This document shows positions 15,801-25,200 of a stretch of 64,000 bases of DNA, piece by piece. How positions within the stretch are numbered: position 1 is the stretch's first letter; each line of letters begins with the position of its first letter. The translations under genes were made by a program, and so were the position numbers. Source of the stretch: Flavobacteriales bacterium (lineage in GTDB: Bacteria > Bacteroidota > Bacteroidia > Flavobacteriales_F > PHOS-HE28). Below the pieces are notes generated by a model. It ran no database searches. It was not told the DNA's origin and saw only the letters and a program-made list of their open reading frames with translations. Location of the stretch: assembly GCA_016705545.1 (NCBI GenBank), contig JADIYA010000008.1, positions 123,562-187,561 on the forward strand, read 5' to 3'.

Positions 15801-17416
15801 CACTCTTTGATCAATCTCCCCGACGAAGTCTTGCCACTTGGCGTGACCACGTGGTATAGATAAACACCAGAGGCCAGTGCACTAAGGTCAACAATCGTCT
15901 CGGTCCCCGAGAGCATGGTGTTGATGGTTCGCTTTCCGAACAGGTCAATAATGGCGAGGGAGGCTCCGGGCAAATCAGCAGGGAGTCGCACCGATGTGGG
16001 ACCGCTAGTCGGGTTCGGGTAAATGAGAAGTTCGTTCTCCCGACCAACATCAGCGAAGCCCATCTCGAACAAGCAGGTATCTACAACCTCCGGAGCATAT
16101 GCCAAGGAGTCATTCGCATAAAGTGGTTGCGACAGCATCGGCGGAGCGAATTCATTGAGTACTACATCGACCGTGGAGAACACGAATGACTCCTCGGACG
16201 AGACACCAACGGCCTGGAGTACGCAATCGTTCATCCCAGCGGAATCAAGCTTACTCAAATAGTATCGATAGGACGTATCCCAGATCTGATGCCCGGTGAG
16301 CATCGTGAGGGTGTTGTCGCCAGAATCCACGAAGTCCACCAGAAATTGAGAATACTCATTGCCATAGGCCCGCTGCCACTGCACGGCGCCCAAAGAATCC
16401 ACTTTGAAGAAGAACACGTCGCCGAGCCCAGAGATGTCTGGCCTCAGTGTTGTCAGAATGAAACCACGGTCGAGTGTCGGGATAATCTTGGCCCCCCATG
16501 TCCACAACGGAAAGGTCATGTTGTAGCGCTTGCCTCCCAATGGAACACCCGCCGTATCCAATTCCAGCATGTAGATACTGGCCGAATCCATGGCACTGAT
16601 GACATAACGACCGTTCACTTTCGAACTACCGGTGAACCGACCTTCGAAGCCCTCGACCCGTTTGCTCCACAGCGTATTCCCGTTCGGGTCCATCCTGGTG
16701 AGGATGCAGTTGTCGCTAACGACCTTCCAAACACTGTCGGCATGGAAGCCAAGTAGTGTCCCGCCACTCTCATCCACATGTGAAACCAGGTGCCAGCCAA
16801 CCTTGTATCCAAGATCGTAAGTCTTGTTCCATTGTATGTTTCCGGCACCATCCAGTTTCACGACCATAGGAGCTACCGTGTCTATCTGCGCTGAGGCTGG
16901 CCTCTCCATGAGACCGGTAATCAAGTAACCACCGTCAGGGGTTTCTTCAAACGCCGGTTCCATCGCCCCGATGAATATCATGGAATACACAGGTGAATCA
17001 TACTCCACCTTCCGGTTCCAATTGATGCCCCCCTCGGATGAAGTGTTGAAGATTCGGAAGGACCATTTATTACCAGACCAGAGACGGCTTCCGAATAGGA
17101 AAGAAAGGGTCCCATCAGATCGCATCCGTGACAGGGATCTATACTGCATGAAATTCGTGAGCGGCCCCGCCTCAATACCTCTGGTGAACAGCACAGTTCC
17201 TGCAGAATCAAATCGAGTGAGCATTATGCCGTCGTTACCTCCGAATCGCAGCGTAGAGCAGATCAGATATCCGCGAGGATCAGTTACAAGCTCCAAGTTC
17301 CCCATGCCCTCTTCATAGGCAAAGCCCTTGTTAAAGGGTGATTGTGAGTAACCAGTCACTGCTGCAAGCATAGAAGTGCCGACCAAGAGAAGTGCAAGCT
17401 ACTTGGGACGTATCAT
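15800..17416 (-). CDS. T9SS-sorted secreted repeat protein with in-frame amber codon at position 6
   Basis: The natural start appears to be ATG at 17416 (MIRPK), 16 nt after the formate dehydrogenase stop, but codon 6 is TAG (17399-17401); the rest of the signal peptide follows in frame (LALLLVGTSMLAAVTGYSQ). Without readthrough, translation would need TTG at 17386 or a later Met, damaging the signal. The mature part has repeated WD/Kelch-like units (LTRFDSAGTVLFTRG, MVVKLDGAGNIQWNKTYD, FKVDSLGAVQWQRAYG), as in Bacteroidota delta-60/SBBP-type propellers, and a type A sorting domain from LLIYPNPTSGPTSVRL. Its TGA stop lies within GTGAAG at the start of the displaced dehydrogenase tail. Likely gained cargo. 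Confidence 0.8.
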
Positions 17417-17432
17417 GATAGACGATCATCTG

Positions 17433-20335
17433 TTAGAGCCAGGGATACTCCACCTGTTCCACCACCTCCCCCGCCTTCCTCAAATGCGCCTTCTTCGCTT
17501 TGCGGATCCTGCAGCTCACCACCTTGTACTCCGGGCACATCGCCAGTGAATCGCTCACGCTGCTGGTGATGATGTTCAGCATGATCTCCGGGAAGTGGAA
17601 GGTGCTGCTGAGGATGCCGGGCTTCACCTCGTCGGTGATGCGGGCCTTGATGTCCACCTTGCCGCGCGGGCTTTCCACGCAGACCATGTCGCCGTCGGCG
17701 ATGCCGTTCTTCTGTGCGTCGGCGGGGTTGATCATCAGCACGTCCTCGGTGAGGATCTCGCCGTTGCCGGTGCGCCGCGTCATGGCGCCGCAGTTGTAGT
17801 GCTCCAGCTCGCGGTTGGTGGTGATGATGTAGGGGAAGTCCTTCTCGTTGGTGCGCACCTCGGGGCTCTTCTCCCAGTTGTTGAAGATGAACTTGCCGAG
17901 CCCGCGCTTGAAGCTGTCGGTGTGCAGGATCTTGGTGTCGGTGCCGTCGGGCTTCACGGGCCATTGCTTGCCGTTCTCGCCCAGTTCATCCCACTTCACC
18001 CCGGCGAAGAAGGGCACGATGCGGCTGATCTCCTCCAACACCCAGCGCGGGTGGTACTCCTTGCTGGCGTTGCCGCTGCGCCTGCCGGTCTTCGCGGCGT
18101 AGCGCTCCATGATGTCGCAGGTGATCTGCCCATCGCTCTTGGTGCCTTCAATGGGTTCAACCACGGCGTTGACACGTTGGATGCGGCGCTCGCCGTTGGT
18201 GAAGGTGCCGCTCTTCTCCAGGAAGCTGGCGGCGGGCAATACCACGTGGGCCATCTTGGCCGTCTCCGTCATGAAGAGCTCCTGCACCACGAAGAGCTCG
18301 AGCTCGGCGAGGGCCTTGCGCACGTGCAGGGTGTTGGGGTCCGTCTGGCCCATGTCCTCGCCGGCCACCCAGAACGCTTTGAGGGTGCCCTCGAGCATGG
18401 CGTCGTACATCTGCGGGATCTTCTTGCCGGCAACGTGCGGCAGCTCCACGCCGTAGAAGTTCTCGTACATCGTGATGTTCGCGGGATCGTCCACCGCGAA
18501 ATAACCGGCGCCCTGGTGCGGCTGGCAGCCCATGTCGGCGGCGCCCTGCACGTTGTTCTGCCCGCGCAGCGGGTTCACGCCCACGCCGCGGCGACCGATG
18601 TTGCCGGTCATCATCGCCAGGTCGGCGATCTGCATCACGGTGAAGGTGCCCTGGTAGTGCTCGGTGACTCCCAGGCCGTGGAAGCTCATGGCGGCGGGAC
18701 TGGTCGCGTAGGCGATGGCGGCTTCGCGCACGAGGTTGCGATCCACGCCCGTCTCGCGCTCCATCGCGGCGATGTCCACGCTGAGCACTTCCTGCTTGAA
18801 GTCCTCCCAGCCTTCGGTGCGTTTGTCGATGAACTCCTGTTTCACCAGCCCTCGCTGATGATGTAGTGCATCATCATGTTCAGCACCGCGACGTTGGTGC
18901 CCGGCTTCAACTGCAGGTGGTACTTGGCGTAGCGGGCCAGCTCGGTGCGGCGCGGGTCGATCACGATGAGGGTCTTCCCCTTCATGATCTGCTGCTTGAT
19001 CTTGGCGCCGGTCACCGGGTGCGCATCGGTGGGGTTCGCACCGATCACCATGATGGTGTGCGTGTCCTTCAGGTCGTCGATGCTGTTGGTGGCCGCGCCG
19101 GTGCCGAAGGTCTTCTGCATGCCGAGGGCCGTGGGGCTGTGGCATACACGCGCGCACGCATCGATGTTGTTGGTGCCCACCTGCGCGCGGAAGAATTTCT
19201 GCATGAGGTAGTTCTCCTCGTTGGGGCAGCGCGCGCTGCTCACGCCGCCCAGCGCATCCGGACCGTGCTGCTCGCGGATGCGGATGAACTCGTCCACGAT
19301 GAAGTCGTAGGCTTCGTCCCAGCTCACGGGCACGAACTCGCCGTTGCGTTTGATCAGCGGAGAGCGCAGCCGCTCGGGGTGATCATAGAACTTGAAGGCG
19401 TAGCGGCCCTTGAGGCAGGTGTGGCCCTGGTTGGCCTCCGCATCGTACGGTGCGGTGATGCCCGCCACCTTGCCATCCTTGACCTTCACCTCCAGGTTGC
19501 AGCCCACGCCGCAATAGGTGCATACGGTGCGCACCACCTCATCGGCCTTGGTCTCCTTGGCGCGGAACACATCGGTGATGGCGCTGGTGGGGCAGGCCTG
19601 CGCGCAGGCGCCGCAGCTCACGCAATCGCTGTCCTTGAAACTCTCGCTGGTGCCTTTGACGATGTGGTTGTCGAACCCGCGGCCGGCCATGGTGAGCACG
19701 AACTCGCCCTGCACCTCGTCGCATGCGCGTACGCACCGGTAGCAGCTGATGCACGCGCTGAGGTCCGATACCATATAAGGATGGCTCGTGTCCATCGGCG
19801 TGCTCAGGTGGTTCTTCCCCTTCGGGTAGCGCACACTATCGATGTCGAAGCCGATCTGCTGGACGACGTTATAGAGCTCGTTGGCGCCGTGGTCCTCTTT
19901 CTTCAGGCGCTCGGTGTCGTAATCGGTGAGCACCAGCTCCACGATGTTCTTGCGCAGCCGCTCCATGCGCGGGCTGTTGGTGGTGATGTACATGCCCTTG
20001 CCCACGGGGGTGTGGCAGCTGGCCATCACCCTGGTCGGACCATCTTCCTGCAAGGCCACTTCCACCGAACACACGCGGCAGCTGCCGAAGGGCTCCAGGT
20101 TCGGCGCGTCGCAGAGCGTGGGCACCGGGTTCGGACCGATGTGCCGGCGCATGAAGGCCAGCATCGTTTCGTTCTTGTTGATGGGGTATGCCTTGCCGTC
20201 GATGTAGGCGACGTCGACTTCAGTCTGGACCGCATTGCTCGTTGAAGGAGCGGACTGCGTGCGCGCCGAAGGAGGAGCGGAGGAGGAGCCTGCCCCGGTC
20301 CGCGAACCGGGGTGTTTGGCGGAGGGCGTGTTCAT
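17433..20335 (-). CDS. Molybdopterin-dependent formate dehydrogenase alpha subunit (single-base frameshift)
   Basis: Oxidises formate to CO2, or the reverse, in the cytoplasm with a bis-MGD molybdenum or tungsten cofactor. From the N-terminus: a Ser/Pro/Ala-rich extension (~35 residues), a 2Fe-2S domain (CDAPNLEPFGSCRVC), ferredoxin motifs CISCYRCVRAC and CVSCGACAQACP, a further 4Fe-4S (CTYCGVGC), then the active-site VCHSPTALG, where Cys-His is diagnostic of formate dehydrogenases. The C-terminal dinucleotide-binding domain includes ITTNRELEHYNCGAMTRR. The frame breaks near 18848: ISEG is followed by GCTGGTG where GCCTGGTG would give LVKQEF, so one C is missing; either a real mutation or an assembly error. 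No beta or gamma subunit lies adjacent. Confidence 0.88.
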
Positions 20336-20485
20336 GGCGGAAGGCGTGAAGGCCGAAGATAGGCGGCGATGCCACCCTGCCAGCAGCATAAGCTCTGCCT
20401 TGCCGGGCTGACCGGCATTCATCAAATTCGCTCCATACGATCCCAGCACGCATTCACCGTGCACCACCACCTACCGTTCACGAAC

Positions 20486-21034
20486 ATGAAACGCACCATC
20501 GACCTCCAGGCCATCGGCGAACGAATCCAGTTCAACGATGCTCGCGAGCGTACCCATGGCCAACGCAGCGAGGCCACGCTCAGCCTCGGGCCCGGCAACA
20601 AAGGCCCAGGTCCGCATATCCATATCGGCCAGGACGAAGGCTTCAAGGTGGTGAGCGGGAAGCTGATCGTCACCATCGGGAAGAAGGAAGTGACCCTGGG
20701 GCCTGGCGAGAGCGCAGTGATCCGTTCCGGCGAGGCGCACAACTTCCGCAACGCGAGCACCACCGAGCGCGTGGAGGCGGAGTTCTGGTACGAGCCCGCC
20801 CTGAACATCGAGTGGATGCTGCAATCGCTGGGCGAGGGCGCGATGGAGAACGGTGGGGATTGGAACAAGATGCCTGTGCTGCCGGCGATGTACATCATGT
20901 GGAAGATGCGGAAGGAGTACCGCCTCGCGGGTATGCCCACATGGTTGCAGGATGCGATGTTCGGCACCTTCGCCTGGATCGCACGGCTCACCGGCGCGCA
21001 TAAGCGGTGGCCCCTCCCTGCTGGTCTGGACTAA
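20486..21034 (+). CDS. Cupin-domain protein
   Basis: 182 residues starting MKRTIDLQAIGERIQF. The cupin motif 1 is visible as GPGPHIHIGQDEGFKVVSGK (metal-binding His residues and Glu) and motif 2 as PGESAVIRSGEAHNFRNAS, so a metal-binding jelly-roll fold is well supported. The C-terminal ~75 residues (IEWMLQSLGEG ... WIARLTGAHKRW) form an added helical region. Catalytic function cannot be assigned. Divergent from the formate dehydrogenase gene, with 150 nt between. Confidence 0.88.
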   Translation: MKRTIDLQAIGERIQFNDARERTHGQRSEATLSLGPGNKGPGPHIHIGQDEGFKVVSGKLIVTIGKKEVTLGPGESAVIRSGEAHNFRNASTTERVEAEFWYEPALNIEWMLQSLGEGAMENGGDWNKMPVLPAMYIMWKMRKEYRLAGMPTWLQDAMFGTFAWIARLTGAHKRWPLPAGLD

Positions 21035-21722
21035 GTGAATCGCCGTCTGACCCAACCCACGGGCAGAGCGGCGCCACCTCTGGTCATGAGCGGTTCACGT
21101 TACGCCTTCTGCCGTACCAACCACCTGCTCAATGGGATTGCCTGAGCAGTTGCTCCGTTCACGATCCGACCATCTGCATTGCTTGCAAGAAGTCAAATGA
21201 GCTTCCACTTGCAACCGGCTCCTCGTCGCTCTGTGATGCCCCGATCAGTCCTCATGGACTGATCCATCCATCGAAGCATGCCTTACGAAGGCGATGATGA
21301 AGAATTTCCTTGCCCTGTTCGGACCACTTCATTGGGCCGCTGAACGAGGATACCGCAGGCAATCGCCGTCGGCATCATCACGCAACAGGACAATGCTGCA
21401 TGCCTCATTCATCGCTGATCGCCATGCACTGGATGCAATCATGCGTCATGTCATCGCATCGTCCGTGTGCCTTGCCCATCAAGGCTTTCAGGCCATGAGC
21501 ATGATTGATGCGCAATGCACCGATCAATCATCCGCAGCATGCATGCACTGCACTCATCCATCAAGACAACGCATCGAGATCATCATCATCGATCATCATC
21601 GCGAGCGCATCATCGGATGAACGCTCCAACGATTTCAACAAATGATGGTGAGCAACATTCTAGTCGCATGTAGCGTACACATGGTCAAACGATGCTAGGT
21701 TTGGCATCAAACCCATTTCACC
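21035..21722 (+). other. Long gene-free stretch before the Lys-rich mini-gene
   Basis: About 690 bases with no convincing gene. The one ORF (21294-21620) has no recognisable domain and unnatural composition. The second half is unusually rich in CATCA/GATGA, GATCAT and GCATGC words (for example ATCATCATCATCGATCATC near 21591), unlike its surroundings. It could hold a long leader or promoter region for the mini-gene at 21723; I cannot identify a specific element. Confidence 0.5.
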
Positions 21723-21815
21723 ATGGCTAAGAAAGCTGCAAAGAAAGCGACGAAGAAAGCTGCTAAGAAAGGTGCCAAGAAGGCCACCAAGAAAGCAGCG
21801 AAGAAGAAGAAGTAG
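21723..21815 (+). CDS. Thirty-residue Lys/Ala-rich histone H1-like mini-protein
   Basis: ATG at 21723 opens a 30-codon frame composed almost only of Lys and Ala with a few Thr and Gly (MAKKAAKKATKKAAKKGA, then KKATKKAAKKKK), ending TAG at 21813-21815. This is the KKA-repeat pattern of the C-terminal tails of histone H1 and of bacterial H1-like DNA-binding proteins, but here as a free peptide. A strong hairpin terminator follows 20 nt later, and a long leader precedes it, which supports a real transcription unit. Role by inference: binding DNA or RNA through charge. The same string could also be a fragment of a larger ancestral gene. Confidence 0.7.
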   Translation: MAKKAAKKATKKAAKKGAKKATKKAAKKKK

Positions 21816-21835
21816 TGTCGGTTCACCGACGCACG

Positions 21836-21870
21836 AAGGGGTCCGGTTCGCCGGGCCCCTTTGCTTTTTC
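21836..21870 (+). terminator. Rho-independent terminator after the Lys-rich mini-gene
   Basis: An 11-bp stem (AAGGGGTCCGG pairing with CCGGGCCCCTT, with one G-U pair) around a short TTCG-containing loop, followed by TTTGCTTTTT. A smaller hairpin (GTCGGTTCACCGAC) lies just before it. Confidence 0.85.
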
Positions 21871-22182
21871 ACTCAATCGCTCATGCGCGCTATCGCCGCC
21901 AGCGAGGCTTCCGAATCATCACAGCAGAGTGATCGCACCGCGTGCCTTCATGGCCATCAATGGTCGCGAATCGTTTGCGCGATGCATCTACGGATTCGAA
22001 GTAGCCTATGGTCGCGATGCCATTCGGCGAGCGCTCATTCATGCTGATGTGATCCCCCAAGCTCATCGGACCCGGCAGGTGCAACCACTGAATAGAGGCT
22101 GCCTCATCTGTCATAGCCTTGGCCTCCCCGGAAGGAATCGCCTCATGCGCGACAGCGAAGTGTTCCGATGAGCGCCAAGAAG
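21871..22182. other. Gene-free stretch between two terminators
   Basis: About 310 bases lying between the terminator of the Lys-rich mini-gene and the terminator of the large surface-protein gene on the opposite strand. Short ORFs on both strands look like chance frames. No repeat or hairpin of note was seen. Confidence 0.5.
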
Positions 22183-22183
22183 A

Positions 22184-22222
22184 AACGGGGATGAGCCTAG
22201 GCCCATCCCCGTTCACCCAGTG
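22184..22222 (-). terminator. Terminator of the large T9SS surface-protein gene
   Basis: On the minus strand the sequence AACGGGGATG ... CATCCCCGTT forms a 10-bp stem around GGCCTAGGCT, followed by TTTCTTCTT. It starts about 20 nt after the stop codon at 22234. Confidence 0.75.
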
Positions 22223-22233
22223 CACCAAAGCCG

Positions 22234-25200
22234 TTATTCCACGATGATCCGCTCGTGCAGCCGCAAAGGGCCCAGCTGCGCGACGCATATGTAGAGGCCC
22301 GCAGGAAGATCCGAAGCATCCCACTCGATGCGCTTGCCGATGCCGGCCTCGGCGCTGCCATTCGCGATGACCGCTACTTCAGCACCCGTCGCACTCAAAA
22401 TCGTGACCCTAAGGTCGGTGCCGACCTCCAGGGCCGGCAGCATGATCAAGGTGCTGCTTCGCGTGGGATTCGGGTAGACCTGCATCCGGGCCTCTCCGTC
22501 CTGGAAAGCGCCATCACCATGCTCGAGCATCATCATCTGCGGTGGGCAGGTGAGGAAGCCGTTGTTCATCGCGGCGCTCTGATAGCCATTGTTCAGGTTG
22601 GTCACGGCCTGGCTGATCGTCGAGAGCGGATAAGTGGCTGCGCAACCGCCCACATGCTGGTTCGCCAGATTGAGGAGCTGTTGCGCGGTGAGGCCAGCAA
22701 AAGTGCCCGAGGCCACCACCATGTTCTTCAGGAGCAGGTTCGACGGGGCGAAGGATGGCAACAGCTCATCCATCCGGATATTCAAGGTGAGCGACACGAT
22801 CTGCCCCACGATGGTATTCTGCACGGTGCTGCCAGGGTCGGTGGTTACACCGACGGGCAGCAACGATGGCGTGCCGTAGTTGGGAAGTGTATTGATCACC
22901 GCCTGCGCCGAGGTGAATCGCATGGTGCGCGACCCGCATCCGATCGTGATGCCCGTGGGGAAGGCCGCACTCCAGTTGGTCGTCATCAATCCCGCCACAT
23001 TCCATTGCGTAGCATTCGCGCCCCAAGTGCCTTGCGCCTCGGTCCGCAATCCGCTGCATGCCCCAGTGGAAGCGGAGAGCGTGATCGTCGAGCTACATGA
23101 GCTAGAGCATCCGTTAGCACCGGTCACCGTGACTGAATAAGTGCCTGAAGCGCTCACAGTGGCCGTTGCTGAGGACTGCGAGGGAGACGTGCTCCAAGAG
23201 TAGGTGTACGGCGATTGGCCACCCGTTGCCGTCACGGATACGGTGCTCGTGCTCGCGTTCGATGAGCACGATACGGTAGGCCCTGAACCAGTGGTCAAGC
23301 TCACGGCATTGCTCGTGGCGCTGCATGTGCCGTTGCCCACCACCACCGTGTAGGTGCCAGCGAGGCTCGCATTATAGGCTGAAGAGGTGGCCCCGGAAAT
23401 GTTGGTGCCATTGCGCCGCCACTGGTAAGTGAGGCCCGATCCGATATTCGCGCTCAAGGTCAGGGTGGCGCCATTGCAGAGGGCGCTGCTCCCATTGTAA
23501 CTGATGGAGGCTGCCGGTGCTGCGCTCACCGTTACGGTGATGCCTGATGAAACCGTGCTGCACCCGTTGCTGGTCACCAGCACCGTGTAGGTGCCGGAAA
23601 GCGTGGCGGCATGGGTCGATCCGGTAGCGCCGCTGACGCTGGTTCCGTTTCGCCGCCACTGGTAAGTGAGGCCGGTACCGGTGTTGGCGCTCAAGGTCAC
23701 GCTGCCGCCCGAGCAGAAGGCCGTTGCGCCGCCTGCCGAGATCGTCGCGGCTGGCGCGCTGCCCGTTGCCACGGTGGTGGCGGCACTCGTAGTGCTGCAT
23801 GTGCCGTTGCTCACCACCACGGTGTAGCTGCCGCTCCCCGTCGCGGTGTAAGTCGAGGCTGTGGCGCCGCTGATGTTGTTCCCGTTGTTGCGCCATTGGT
23901 AGGTAAGCCCTGTGCCGGTATTGGCACTGAGCACCACACTGCCGCCGGTGCAGAAGCTCGTTGATCCACCGGCGGTGATCGTAGCGGTGGGCGAGGTGTT
24001 CGCCGTGACATTGGTTCCTGCGGAGGTGGTTGAGCAGCCACTGCTGGTCACAACGACCGTGTATGTCCCAGTCGTTGTTGCTGCATACGTCGAAGCGGTG
24101 GCGCCGCTCAGGTTCGTGCCGTTGCGCCGCCACTGGTAGGAGAAGCCAGTGCCCGTGTTCGCGCTCAAGGTCACGCTGCCTCCACTGCAGAAAGTGGTGG
24201 CTCCGCCTGCGCTTATTGTCGCTGTTGGCGCGCTGCCAATCGCCACTGTGGTGGCAGCACTGGTCGTGCTGCATCCGCCGTTGCTCACCACAAGGGTGTA
24301 GCTGCCTGCCAACGTCGCGGTATGACTGTTTGATGTGGCACCGCTGATGTTCGTGCCATTTCGCCTCCATTGATACGTGAGGCCAGAGCCGGTATTCCCG
24401 CTCAGCACCACATTGCCCCCGGTGCAGAAGCTGGTTGGCCCGCCTGCTGTGATCGTGGCGCTGGGCGAGGTGTTCACGGTGACGTTCGTACCAGCGGAGG
24501 TCGTTGAGCATCCGCTGCTGGTCACGACCACCGTGTAGGTGCCGGTCGTGGTCGCGGCATAGGTCGAAGCGGTGGCACCGCTCAGGTTCGTGCCGTTCCG
24601 ACGCCATTGGTAGGAAAGGCCAGTGCCCGTGTTCGCGCTCAGCGTCACGCTCCCTCCGCTGCAGAAGGTAGTGGCACCGCCGGCGGTGATGGTTGCGGTG
24701 GTGGATCCACCAACCGTGACCGTCGTAGCTGTGCTCGTAGTGCTGCATCCGCCATTACTCACCACAACCGTATAGCTGCCTGCCAACGTTGCGGCATAAC
24801 TGCTCGATGTGGCTCCACTGATGTTCGTGCCATTTCGCTTCCATTGATGCGTGAGGCCCGTGCCCGTGTTCGCGCTGAGCATCACGCTTCCACCGGAGCA
24901 GAAGCTCGTGGATCCGCCTGCCGTGATCGTGGCCGCAGGCGCGGTGGTCGTTGTCACGTAAACGGATGATGACGTTGCGCTGCAGCCACTGCCATTCGTC
25001 ACGGTGACGGAATACTGCGCGGTCGTGCTCGCTGTGTAGGTCGAGGAATTCGCCCCGATGATCCATGCGCCATTGTTGCGCCATTGGTAGGTGAGGCCGC
25101 TACCGGTTGGCGCGCTCAGCAGCACGCTTCCTCCGGAGCAGAAGGTCGTAGGGCCTCCAGCGGTAACCGTCGTTGAGGGCAGCGAATTCACGGTCACGGT

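Noticed and set aside
17595..20245. Two long plus-strand ORFs (423 and 459 codons) opposite formate dehydrogenase
   Set aside because: Shadow frames of a GC-rich gene; translated sequences are low-complexity Val/His/Ala/Gly with no motif.
21294..21620. 108-codon ORF upstream of the Lys-rich mini-gene
   Set aside because: No domain, odd composition driven by CATCAT/GATGAT words; not supported as a gene.
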